From positions 1 through 34,221 of the forward strand of contig NZ_BAKJ01000045.1 in the NCBI RefSeq assembly GCF_000614125.1: a stretch of 34,221 nt of DNA, written 5' to 3'. How positions within the stretch are numbered: the stretch's first letter is position 1; each line of letters starts with the position of its first letter. The translations under genes were made by a program, and so were the position numbers. Below, piece after piece: positions 1 to 9,014 of the stretch. The notes below the pieces were generated by a model that ran no database searches, was not told the origin of the DNA, and saw only the letters and a list, made by a program, of their open reading frames with translations. Source of the stretch: Bacteroides rodentium JCM 16496. GTDB lineage: Bacteria > Bacteroidota > Bacteroidia > Bacteroidales > Bacteroidaceae.

Positions 1-115
1 CTCCGGGGAGGAGGAGTACCCGTAGGGGGAGGTGGTAGCGACACACACTGTACTATTTCTCATTGCTTTATGCTCCCTACCACCCCCGCCCGTCGGGCAC
101 CCCTCCTCCCCGGAG
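1..115. repeat. Long imperfect inverted repeat with CTCCTCCCCGGAGGAG core
   Basis: Bases 1-38 and 77-115 are imperfect inverted copies of each other, about 38 bp per arm. Both contain a CTCCGGGGAGGAGG block and a GGTGGTAG block, and the loop is about 38 nt. The core at 104-121 is itself palindromic. A related palindrome with the same core and a similar flank (GAATT..GATACTC) lies at 22569-22617. This suggests an interspersed intergenic hairpin or MITE-like family. The left end may continue outside the window. No gene is supported in 1-183. Confidence 0.6.
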
Positions 116-183
116 GAGGGGAATTAAGATACTCTCTCTATTCGCTTTTCTTTTCGCAAATCATTTCTGTTCTACTATAATCA

Positions 184-1667
184 TCAATTATCAATCAGCT
201 TCACCGCCTCCAACGGGCAAACAAGCGTGCAAAGTCCGCAACCTACGCAAAGCGAATGGTCAATCACCGGGCTACGCTTTTCCCAACGGATTGCTTGGTG
301 TCCGCCATCAAGGCATGAAACATAGCAGCGGCCGCAATGGATGCACTGCCGGGGATTGATTTCGGCATGTAGCTTGCGCTCACGGTCCAACTGTTCGGGC
401 TGTACCAGATGCGGCAAAGCCAATCCGCGCAACTCATCAAGCGAGGTGATGCCTTGCTGCTTCATATAAGTGGAAAGCCCCTCCTTGAGGTGATTTATGA
501 TTCGGTAGCCATATTCCATGACCGATGTACACACTTGCAAGGCGGTGCATCCCAGTAAGATGAAGTCCAGCGCATCGTGCCAAGTCGTGATGCCGCCAAT
601 CCCGAACAGTGGAGTGTCTTTGAGCGGTGGATAGGATGCCAAGTCGCGGATGAAGCGAAGGGCGATGGGCTTCACCGCCTGCCCCGAATAGCCGCCCACG
701 GCCGATTGTCCGCTTATGTCGGGATAGGACGAGAAGTTTTCGGTGTTGATGCGCGTGATGCTCTTCACGGTGTTGATGGCTGCCAGCGAGTTTGCCCCGT
801 TGGCGATTGCCGCCATTGCCGGAAGCTCCATGTTCCCCAGATTGGGTGTCATCTTGGCGATGATGGGCAGGCGGCTTCCTTTGCGTGTGGCTTGGGTGTA
901 GAGCGAAATAAGGTCTGGGTCTTGCCCGATGTCGCTGCCTAATCCCTGTTTTGCCATTTGTGGGCAAGAGAAGTTGCACTCTATCAAGTCTGCGCCTGCC
1001 TCTTCTGCCATGCGTGCCAGGGTGTCCATTCGTCTGTGTTCCGTCCCATGATGGAGGCGATGATGACCTTTTCAGGGTAACGCTCCTTCAGGCAACGGAG
1101 AATTTCGAAATTCTCTTCGGCGGTGTGGGGCGACAACTGTTCCAGGTTCTTGAACCCGCTGAATGGGAAAGGGCGTTCATCCGGCAGCGCGTCAAAGCGG
1201 GGAGAGACTTCCCGGCTTTGGTAGAAGCTGATGGTCTTGTACGACACTCCTGCCCATCCGGCATCGAAAGCATGGCAGCACATCTCGAACGAAGATGCTA
1301 CCGGTGACGAAGCCAAGAAGAATGGATTTTCACAACGGACACCGCACACGTTGACCGACAAGTCGGCAGGTTTCCCGTCCGCGGATGTTGCCTTTTCCAT
1401 TTGCGATACATAGTTGCAAATCGCTTGTATGCGGATAGGGGAGTCCACTCGTCCGCGTGCACATACCTTTTCGCACTTGGCATTATCGCAATGGAGGCAG
1501 GCGGCATAGTCGGGCAGACGCAGGATAGCTCCTGCCTGGTTCTTCAGGTGTAATGCTTGGATAATGTCAGCAGGTTGTACTCCTGCCGGACAAGCTGTGT
1601 TGCAAATGGGTTGATAACACATCAGACAGCGGGTGGCGTCTGCAAGGATGGTTTTGCTTTTTGTCAT
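184..1667 (-). CDS. preA: PreA-like dihydropyrimidine dehydrogenase subunit, 4Fe-4S (frameshifted as given)
   Basis: Two reading frames (984-1667 and 184-1029) join into one protein of about 494 residues if one base is restored near 1019-1023, in a GGG run. The junction falls inside a conserved stretch, IASIMG..DEWT then LARMAEEAGADLIECNFSCPQM, which is typical of bacterial PreA. The C-terminal half has the DHOD-like barrel (AKMTPN, INTVKSIT, GGYSGQAVKPIALRF, GIGGI) and two 4Fe-4S motifs (CIHCGRCYVSC, CVGCGLCTLVCP). PreA with PreT normally reduces uracil and thymine using NADH. The first 80 or so residues add another Cys-rich domain (CLMCYQPICNTACP, CLHCDNAKCEKVC) resembling the N-terminal Fe-S domain of PreT or eukaryotic DPD. 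No FAD/NADH domain is present, so an external reductase partner is expected. Start is the ATG at 1667. Confidence 0.8.
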
Positions 1668-1706
1668 GGTTGTAGCTTTTAAAGGTTTGTTTTATTAAGG
1701 AAAAAA

Positions 1707-1738
1707 CTCCGTGAAACCCTGTACTCTTTGTGATGAAC
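1707..1738. repeat. Degenerate CTCTGTGAAA..TGTGGTGAAC repeat copy
   Basis: The gap between the lipoprotein gene ending at 1738 and preA carries CTCCGTGAAACCCTG followed by CTTTGTGATGAAC. This is a worn copy of the repeat seen at 6449-6470, 14301-14330 and 15731-15764. No opposing arm is evident here. Confidence 0.45.
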
Positions 1739-3101
1739 TAAAATCTTCTCTTTTTAAATTTCAATCCTTCTTCCTCTTCCCAGGCTGCGCGGGTATGCGC
1801 GTAGCTGTCACCGATGTTGAACGAGGGAAGGAAGTGACGCAGTGCTATTACATCGATGGTATCGTACTCTCCGGGATTTTCGATACGTCCCGGTTCGTAT
1901 TTTTCGGTATCATTCTTCTTGGATATTTTCATGACGTTTTCAAAGAGCCAGTCGGCTTGTCCGAAGTCCTCTTTGGTGGGCGGGGTGGCAAAGGGCTGAT
2001 ACAGGTGGGGCCAGCTTGCCACGCAGGTCATGTCCACCGGATATGCGTTCTCCTCGTTGTCGAAGATACGGTTGACAGCATGACCGGGCACGAATTCGAT
2101 GGTAGCAACCACCCCCTGGTTCAGGCACCACGAGGCGAAGGCAATGGCAAGCTCCATGCAGTAACCTTGGTGGTTGCGGAAGATGTCGTCGATGGTGCGC
2201 ACGTATTGTGGACCTCCGCTGTCGCTGATGGTATAGACTACTCGGTGCTTCATCATCAGGTAGGTGAATGCCTGTGCTGTGGTGGCAAGCAACTCTTCGG
2301 GAGTGTCATAGGCGGCACCTGCCAAAGTGCTGAAGTAGCCGTCGGCAGTCACTTCCTCTTTCAACTTTTCCACCAGGGGAGAGTGTTCGTCCACGTAGCC
2401 CATGATGAAAGGCGTGGCGTATAGGGAACAGTAATTTTCGGTATCCTTGACGGGATAGCTGCCGAAATCATATCGTTTGACTTCGTCGATGAGCTGTGCG
2501 TGTTCGGTGGGATGAGCTCTGTGTTGCCATAGTAGGTGTGCAGGCTGCGGCAGTTGAGCTGTTGCGTGTAGTGGTCCACCTCTTTGCCGTCAAGGAGCAG
2601 ATTCCAGGTGAGTTCCACCATTTTGTCGGCATGCCATCCTAACAGGGCGTCCACGTTCCACTTCACGGGAAAGGCGAGGTAGATGGTTTCGTCGGTCTTA
2701 TCTTGGGGCACCACGACGCTCCTTTCCAAGGCGTGGCATACGGGACTTTCCTCCATCCGCAGGGTGATGCGGGTGCCCGCTCCGGGGTTGCGGAGTTGCA
2801 GGCGGATGTCGTCGCTGATGAACTCTTGCGCAAATTCGCTGTCTTCGTAGGCACGCTTCACTCCGTCGGCTTGCAGCAGCCAGACGGGGTAGAGGGTGTA
2901 CCTGTTTTCCGGGAGGATGTCGAAGTAGCACATGGAGTGGGCATCCGTTATCCATTTGCCCTCTTCAAAGGGAGGCTTTTGCGGTTGCTCTTCCTCCTCG
3001 GCGGGAGGCGGTGCGGGATAGTTGTGGTTGGTCACGTCGTCGCCGCAGGCCGCGATGAGCGGCAGGACGATAGTCAGAAGTAGGTATGTTCTTAATTTCA
3101 T
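1738..3101 (-). CDS. Lipoprotein with transglutaminase-like domain, copy A (frameshifted as given)
   Basis: Segments 2361-3101 and 1738-2403 join into one protein of about 454 residues if one base is restored near 2505-2511. The N-terminus is a lipoprotein signal ending LIAAC, then GDD, an acidic start that suggests surface export. The C-terminal third contains YVRTIDDIFRNHQGYCMELA, then VPGHAVNR and YPVDMT. The Cys (about 315), His (about 341) and Asp (about 357) fall in the order of a transglutaminase/papain-type triad, and all three are kept in the paralogue at 5004-6378. The substrate is unknown; protein cross-linking, deamidation or proteolysis are all possible. The gene starts 12 nt after the toxin-like lipoprotein at 3114-4955, so the two are almost certainly cotranscribed. 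Confidence 0.7.
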
Positions 3102-3113
3102 GATGATATAAAT

Positions 3114-4955
3114 TTATTTGTTTATTCCTTTATTACTGATGTGTAGTTCATTACCAATTTGGTTGCCTTTGTTGTCCTTCAGCCGGAAGGTGTAGCTGTT
3201 GTTCAGACTGGAGAATTGGGGATTGAGCTTTGCCAGGATTTCTAGCATTTCATTCCACCGTATCTCCATCTGCAGGTCGAGTATTGTCTCGGTAGGTGCG
3301 CAGTAACCCTTTGAAATATCCTTATACTCTTGGACACTGTTCAGGAAATCTCGAATAGTTCCCAACTCGTCGTAGTTGTGATAGTCGTCTGCCACTACTG
3401 TATAGTTCTTGGTGAAGCGGTTGGGGACGGGCAATTCGAGGCGGAGTTTGGGGTCATGGTAAACGCTTGTTGTAGAGTTCTGTCTAAATCCCCCTTGATA
3501 AGCGTTTTTGGCATACAAACTGAGTTTGAGTTCCATATAGAATGGATTATTTCCACGTTTCTCGGTGCCGTCTATCAGCCAGCTCCATGATTGGCGAGTT
3601 TTGCAGACATTGATACTGATGGAGTTCTTATCCGGCTTTGAAATGAGATTGCCGTTTACCTTCCCTGCATATTTGTATTTGTCCGCTATGTCATACGTCC
3701 AATAAGAGTCGGCTCCGCTTCCTTTAAGGGTTACGCTGATTTCCTCGTTTACTTTGGTCACAGTCTGCCGATGGGTGAAGCCGACATTCATTGTGCCTGT
3801 CAGTCCACCATCGTATCCTATCTCTGCACCCATATCCCATCCATCTACTGTTTCTACCGTTTCTGCCACTCCTTTGTTTTCCGGTTGATGGTTCCACGTG
3901 TCCTTCAAGGTGTAGCCCTCTGTATCCAGCGAAGGTCTGATAGATAGTCCGCCATACGTATAGCCGGCATATTTATGGTACTTGCCTTTGGTTTTCTTAC
4001 AGAAGTATTCGCCGAAATTGAATTTATCACCAAGGTATGTCTCTTCTAATACCACATGATAGTAGTCCTGCTTGGTTTCAAAGTTGTAGGCGGTAGATAC
4101 CCATCTCCTGAGTTCTGCATAGCAGGTAAACGGTTCTTCGCTTTTGAAACGTTGAAGGTGACAAGGGAGTAAAGTGACTTCCGATGCCACCGAACTCAGC
4201 ATTTCGCCGTCTGTGGCTCGTGTCTTGGCATTCTCTTCGTTCAGCCATTTTGCCACATTTTCGGCAAAGAGGCCGTACTCGTAGTCGGAAGGTTCGTCCG
4301 GTGTGATAGTTCCGGTAACGGTGCGGGTCTGTTCGTTGCCATCTTCCGCCTCTTCGACAATGGTCTCTTCAATGGTGACCGGTTCGCCGTTATGGATGTC
4401 GCGCATGTCGTAATGGCTGTTGCGGCGTATGATGTAAGAATCACGCTCCAGCACGTTCTTCTTTTCTGCTTTGGTTTGGGCATCTAAACCCTTTATTTGC
4501 TCTTCCAGCCACTCCATGAAGTCGTCCAATTTGTCGTACAGGATGAGTTTGAAGAATTCCAGAGCCAAGGAGTGAGGCTTGTGCAGATAGATGGCTCCGC
4601 CGCGGTCGAACACTTCCTTTATTTCATACACCATCTCTTCGCTGATTTCCAGCAACGCGTCGTAGTCGAGGAACACTACTTCCACGTCATCGGCAATGTA
4701 GCTGTCGGCAGGGCTGTAATTGTATCGTTGCCCGGTCATGCGTTTCAGCACGTAGGGGGTCACTTCGTCGAAGTGCTCGCCCAGCACGGCGTAGCTCTTG
4801 CTCACGGTGGTTTTCACTTCATCCTCGGTAGGGATAGGGACATTCGCTTCTGGGCTATCGATGCCCGGATCTATTTCATCGTCCTTGCACGAGGCGAGAC
4901 CGAATGCCATCATCCCCGCTAATAGCAGGGAGAGGGCTTTGATTGATGTTTTCAT
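3114..4955 (-). CDS. Leukocidin-like surface lipoprotein, paralogue 1 (short form)
   Basis: An intact protein of 613 residues. It has a lipoprotein signal (LLLAGMMAFGLASC) followed by KDDE, close to the Bacteroidetes lipoprotein export signal. Residues 40-270 form a domain shared by all four paralogues, with DEVTPYVLKRMTG, DDVEVVF and FDRGGAIYLHKP. The middle resembles the leukocidin/alpha-hemolysin fold: a GYTYGG strand, a Gly/Ser/Thr-rich alternating segment containing GLTGTMNVGFTHRQ, then CKTRQSWSW, PFYMEL and ELPVPNRF. The match is my reading of pattern and order, not an alignment score. Unlike the other three copies it stops just after the IGNELHI strand, exactly where they continue into a C-type-lectin-like domain. 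It follows the copy B transglutaminase-like gene after 48 nt. Confidence 0.7.
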   Translation of the reverse strand: MKTSIKALSLLLAGMMAFGLASCKDDEIDPGIDSPEANVPIPTEDEVKTTVSKSYAVLGEHFDEVTPYVLKRMTGQRYNYSPADSYIADDVEVVFLDYDALLEISEEMVYEIKEVFDRGGAIYLHKPHSLALEFFKLILYDKLDDFMEWLEEQIKGLDAQTKAEKKNVLERDSYIIRRNSHYDMRDIHNGEPVTIEETIVEEAEDGNEQTRTVTGTITPDEPSDYEYGLFAENVAKWLNEENAKTRATDGEMLSSVASEVTLLPCHLQRFKSEEPFTCYAELRRWVSTAYNFETKQDYYHVVLEETYLGDKFNFGEYFCKKTKGKYHKYAGYTYGGLSIRPSLDTEGYTLKDTWNHQPENKGVAETVETVDGWDMGAEIGYDGGLTGTMNVGFTHRQTVTKVNEEISVTLKGSGADSYWTYDIADKYKYAGKVNGNLISKPDKNSISINVCKTRQSWSWLIDGTEKRGNNPFYMELKLSLYAKNAYQGGFRQNSTTSVYHDPKLRLELPVPNRFTKNYTVVADDYHNYDELGTIRDFLNSVQEYKDISKGYCAPTETILDLQMEIRWNEMLEILAKLNPQFSSLNNSYTFRLKDNKGNQIGNELHISNKGINK

Positions 4956-5003
4956 TCTTATTTAATGATTTGTAAGTTTAAATGTGGTTGGCAGGATTTC
5001 TGT

Positions 5004-6378
5004 TTACGGGGCTGTTTTGGTGAATCCGGGTCTCTTCACGAAGCGTAGTCCTTCTTCTTCTCCCAGCAGTGCGCGGGTATGCGCATAGTTGCTTCCGATG
5101 TTGAACGAGGGGAGGAAGGAGCGCAAGTACAGGGGATTGAAAGAGGCGTATAGCAAGGGCTCTTCCACCCGTCCCGGTTCATAGACCTCTTCATTGCTTT
5201 TTGCGGCTGCTTCCATCATTTTCTGGTACATCCGGTTCGCCTTTTCAAAGTCTGCGGGGGTGGGCGGGTTGGCAAATGGTGTGTACGCTTGCGGGTTGCT
5301 TGCCACGATGGTCATGTCTGCCGGATGGTTTTTCTTTTCCTTGTCAATAATGCTGTTGCACATATGACTCGGCACTGATTCGAGGGTACACTCCACACCC
5401 TGGTTCATGCACCAAGAGGCGAAAGCCACGGCAAGCTCCATGCAATAGGCTTGCTTGTAGCGGAAGATGTCGTCAATGGTGCGTAGGTATTGCAGGCCGC
5501 CTTCGGAGTCGCTGACACCGTAGGTGATGTGATGTTTCATCATCAGGTAGTTGAATGCCTTTGCCGTGCAGTTGAGCAGCTCTTCGGTGGTTGGGGAGAA
5601 TTGTCCCGTCAGGTAGGCAGATAGCCGTCTGCCACCACTTCATGTTTCAGTTCTTCCACGAAGGGCGAATGTTCGTCTATGTAGCCCATAAGGAACGGAA
5701 AGTTGTGCAGCAGCACCACCTCTTCATCTTCCGTGATGCCCCAATCACCAAACTCCATCTTCTTTATCTCGGCAATGAGTTCGGGAGCTTCTTCCTTGGG
5801 AAGTACCGAGTAGGAGCTGAAACAGTGCAGGCTGCGGCAGTTGAACCGGTGTGTGTAGTGCTGCACCTCTTTACCGTCCAAGAGGAGGGTCCAGCTCAGG
5901 TCCACCGGCCGGTCGGCGTGCCATGCCAATAGGCTTCCACGTTCCATTTCACGGGATACTCCAGGTCGAGGGTCTCATCGCTCTCCTCCTGGGGCATGGT
6001 GATGCTGTACTCCGAGGCGTGGCACACGGGGCTTTCGTCCATCCGCAGGGTGATAAGGGTGCCAGTGCCGGGGTTTTTCAGTTCGAGACTGATGTCATCG
6101 GTGACGTATTCCTGCACGAACTCGCTGTCGGAATAGGCATACCTGATGCCTTTGGCTTGCAACAGCCAGTTAGGAAAGAGGGAATTGTGGTATATGGTGA
6201 ACAAGCCGTAGTAGCACGGAGATTGTGCATCCGTCAGCCATTCTCCTCGCTCGAAGGAGGGCCCTTGCGGCTGTTCGGGTGTTTCAGGTTCTTGGGGGTA
6301 GTAGTGGTTGTGTACTACCTCGTCGCCACAAGCTGCCAATAGCAGGAGGGCGAGGAGGGATAGGAGGTAGGTTCGCAT
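5004..6378 (-). CDS. Lipoprotein with transglutaminase-like domain, copy B (two frameshifts as given)
   Basis: Three segments (5896-6378, 5609-5947, 5004-5543) align end to end with copy A at 1738-3101. They give about 458 residues if one base is restored near 5929-5933 and one near 5615-5621. The second repair reads DGYLAYLTGQFSPTTEELL, matching DGYFSTLAGAAYDTPEELL in copy A. It has a lipoprotein signal ending LLAAC then GDE. The putative triad is Cys about 313 (QAYCMEL), His about 339 (VPSHMC) and Asp about 355 (HPADMT). It sits between two leukocidin-like paralogues, repeating the pairing seen for copy A. Enzyme activity is inferred only from the ordered residues. Confidence 0.68.
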
Positions 6379-6405
6379 GTTATAAGTTATGAGTTATAAG
6401 TTATT

Positions 6406-6467
6406 CACCACAGAGGAACACAGAGTTTCACGGAGTCTTTTCCTTATACTCTGTGTCCTCTGTGGTG
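6406..6467. repeat. CACCACAGAGG..CCTCTGTGGTG inverted repeat
   Basis: The arm at 6406-6425 (CACCACAGAGGAACACAGAG) pairs with 6449-6467 (CTCTGTGTCCTCTGTGGTG), leaving one bulged base and a loop of about 23 nt. It fills the gap between paralogue 2 and copy B. The hairpin could act as a partial terminator or mRNA stabiliser between cotranscribed genes. The same sequence recurs at 14230-14329 and, in worn form, at 11622-11683 and 15464-15764. Confidence 0.75.
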
Positions 6468-6474
6468 AGTTAAT

Positions 6475-8994
6475 TTAGAATGCAATAAACGGTCTCACGT
6501 GGAATTTGTATTTACCCGTGTTTTCCACGCTTTCCGTTCTCCAGTCTGTGTCGATGGGACCTTGCCAGTACATGCTGCCCACCTTTGCGGGGTCGTATAT
6601 GCCCTCACCTAAGTTGAGTTCGCACGTCACGTCGCAGCCCGCGTAGCGGCGCTCTGGATTGAAGTGCTCTCCACCCGCATTCTCAAAACTCTCTTTGTCC
6701 ACCCAAGCGGCGCTCATCAATTCGGCACAGGAGGGCAGGAACCATCCTTTGGCACCCGGCGGCAGGGGCACGGAATATCGGATGGCATAGTGCATCGCGG
6801 GGAAGTCCTGTTCGTTGATGGTCATTCCCTTCCTATCGGCAATTTTCTTGATGTCATTGGTGTTCTGGTAGCCGCGTCCCAAGCCGCCCCAGATGTCGCC
6901 CGTGTAGTTCGCTCCCGGTCTGCTGGAGAAGATGTCGGTGTTGCCCCAGTCAGATGGGGTGTCGTTGGCATCGTGCAGTGCCATGGCATAACCGTTGATG
7001 CCACTGCCCCACTTGTCCGAACTTGATACGAAGCATACGATTCCCACGCACTCCTTTTTCTGCTCCTCGGTGAGCTTTGTTTCGGGTGTTAGGAAGCGGC
7101 CGTCGCTCATGAAGTAGCTGCCCACCCGGCAGATGCTTATCCCGTCGGGGCCGATGTGCAGCGTCGGGCCGATTTGAGTGCCAACGTCATATACGCTAAG
7201 CAAGTTGACTTCATACGTTTGGGTCAGTTTGGGCAAGGCGGCTTGGTTCTTTGCCAACTCTTCCCTCATGGCAGTCCAGCGGTCCATCATCATCCTGTCC
7301 AACTGTTCCCTATGGGTGCCGCAATATTGGTTTTCCACGATGTCGTGGTAGGCGGGGCTGGTGTTGAGGAACGCTTCCACCTTTTTCCAGTCATCGCTCC
7401 ATTTGTCGCCCTTGGCGCTTATCTCGTATCTACCGACAACGCGGTTGGGCACGGGCAGTTCCACGTAGAGTGTTCCATAATAGGGGCATCCGTCCCAGGT
7501 GTTGGGATATGTCAGTCCTCCATCTTTTTTCATCCATGCCATAGTGAAACCGAAGTAGTTGTATAGTTTCATCAGGAAGGGGGTAGCGCCTCTCTTCTTC
7601 GTATCCGTTATCTTGCAGATGAAAGATTGCCGGGTGATGGCATCGTCCTTGCAGTTGGGGTGGGACGGGTCGAGGAAATTGTTCTTGTAGTTTTCCCGTG
7701 CCGAGCTTCGGAAATCCCAGAAGTTTTCGTAAGGCCAACCAGGATATTTCTGTTCTCCACGAAAGTTGAACATGTCATGTCTTTCTTCCGGCGGCAGCGC
7801 CAATATTTCGGGACGGTAAACGCTTTCCAACGTGCCTATCGAATGGTCGTCTTTGTATATGACGGTGCCTGCGGGCCATCCCTCCACGGAGATGGTCTGG
7901 GCTATCGAAGTATTGGGAAACGGCTGGAGGTTGCTCAACGTCACCTGATGCCCTATCTCGTCGATTATGGGTCGATTGACGTGGGTCGATTTGTAGGTGT
8001 ATCCACGGGCACGGCGTATTTCGCCTTTGTTGCTGACGTAATATTCTCCATGGTAGAAGGGTGCCACAGGCACTCTTTGTTCCATCGTCACGTAGTAGAA
8101 GTCTTCGTCCATTTCGGGCGCGTAGAAGGATGCTGCCCGTATGATGATGTCTCCGCTGGCGGTCAGCACCTTGTTGTCTCCCCTCCGTTGCTGTTTGCAG
8201 GGCACCACGATGTGCTTTTCGTAGGGCATCTTCAGATCCGCCTCGTTTCCGGCACGTGTCACGGGTTTGCCGTTCATCCATTGTGCCACGCTTTCGGCAA
8301 AGAGTCCGTACTCGTAGTCGGTGGGTTCGCCGGGCGTGAAGCTTTCGGTGACGGTTTGGGTATGCTCCTTGCCGTTTTCGTCCACTTCGGTGATGGTCGC
8401 TTCGTAAGTAAACTCCTTTCCGTCATAGATGTCTGCCATGTCCAGCAGGCCGTTGCGCGTCAGGATGTAGCAGTCGCGCCCGTAGGGAACGTCGTCGTCC
8501 GCTTCGGCACGCGTCTCGGGTTTGTTCATGTCCTCTTGCAGCCACTTGAGGAAATCTTCCAGTTCGTCGTTCAGCATCAGGTCGAAGAAGAGGGCGGCGA
8601 GTGATACGGGCTTGTGCAGGTAAACGGCTCCTCCGCGGTCGAACACCTTCTTAATCTGGTAGTACATCTCTTCGCTGATGTCCATCAGTTCGGTCTGCCC
8701 GATGAAGACCACTTCCACATCGTCGGCAAGGTAGGTGTCGCTGGGGGCGTAGTCGTAGCGTTTCCCTGTCATGCGCTTTAGGATGTAAGGGGTCACTTCG
8801 TCGAATCCTGCGCCGATGACGGCGTAGCTCTTGTTGACGATTGTCTTCACTTCGTCTTCGGTGGGAAGCGGGATGTTCACTTCCGGTCCGTCGATTTCCG
8901 GTTCCAGCTCATCGTCCTTGCACGAGGCAAGTCCGAATGCCATCACTCCTGCCAATAGCAGGGAGAGGACTTTGATTGATAAGTTTGTTCTCAT
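6475..8994 (-). CDS. Leukocidin-like surface lipoprotein with C-terminal lectin-like domain, paralogue 2
   Basis: An intact protein of 839 residues. It has the lipoprotein signal LLLAGVMAFGLASC followed by KDDE. The shared N-terminal domain contains DEVTPYILKRMTGKRYDY and FDRGGAVYLHKP. The toxin-like middle has ARGYTYKSTH, TRQSF and VELPVPNRV, and is more divergent than in the other copies. From about residue 615 a C-terminal domain begins at LHIGPDGI, with VGIVCFVSS, GINGYAMALHDAN, PPGAKGWFLPSCAELM and a terminal VRPFIAF. This is the layout of Bacteroidetes FISUMP/DUF1566-like, C-type-lectin-fold modules. It is separated by only 20 nt from paralogue 3 upstream, so they are probably on one transcript. 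Confidence 0.72.
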   Translation of the reverse strand: MRTNLSIKVLSLLLAGVMAFGLASCKDDELEPEIDGPEVNIPLPTEDEVKTIVNKSYAVIGAGFDEVTPYILKRMTGKRYDYAPSDTYLADDVEVVFIGQTELMDISEEMYYQIKKVFDRGGAVYLHKPVSLAALFFDLMLNDELEDFLKWLQEDMNKPETRAEADDDVPYGRDCYILTRNGLLDMADIYDGKEFTYEATITEVDENGKEHTQTVTESFTPGEPTDYEYGLFAESVAQWMNGKPVTRAGNEADLKMPYEKHIVVPCKQQRRGDNKVLTASGDIIIRAASFYAPEMDEDFYYVTMEQRVPVAPFYHGEYYVSNKGEIRRARGYTYKSTHVNRPIIDEIGHQVTLSNLQPFPNTSIAQTISVEGWPAGTVIYKDDHSIGTLESVYRPEILALPPEERHDMFNFRGEQKYPGWPYENFWDFRSSARENYKNNFLDPSHPNCKDDAITRQSFICKITDTKKRGATPFLMKLYNYFGFTMAWMKKDGGLTYPNTWDGCPYYGTLYVELPVPNRVVGRYEISAKGDKWSDDWKKVEAFLNTSPAYHDIVENQYCGTHREQLDRMMMDRWTAMREELAKNQAALPKLTQTYEVNLLSVYDVGTQIGPTLHIGPDGISICRVGSYFMSDGRFLTPETKLTEEQKKECVGIVCFVSSSDKWGSGINGYAMALHDANDTPSDWGNTDIFSSRPGANYTGDIWGGLGRGYQNTNDIKKIADRKGMTINEQDFPAMHYAIRYSVPLPPGAKGWFLPSCAELMSAAWVDKESFENAGGEHFNPERRYAGCDVTCELNLGEGIYDPAKVGSMYWQGPIDTDWRTESVENTGKYKFHVRPFIAF

Positions 8995-9014
8995 ATTGTT
9001 ATAAAATTTAATGT

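Noticed and set aside
63..359. 98-codon plus-strand frame at the left edge
   Set aside because: It runs through the palindromic repeat and then antisense to the PreA C-terminus.
7627..8604. Long plus-strand frame of 325 codons antisense to paralogue 2
   Set aside because: It lies wholly opposite an intact lipoprotein gene, and its composition is that of a codon-bias mirror; no motif or promoter supports it.
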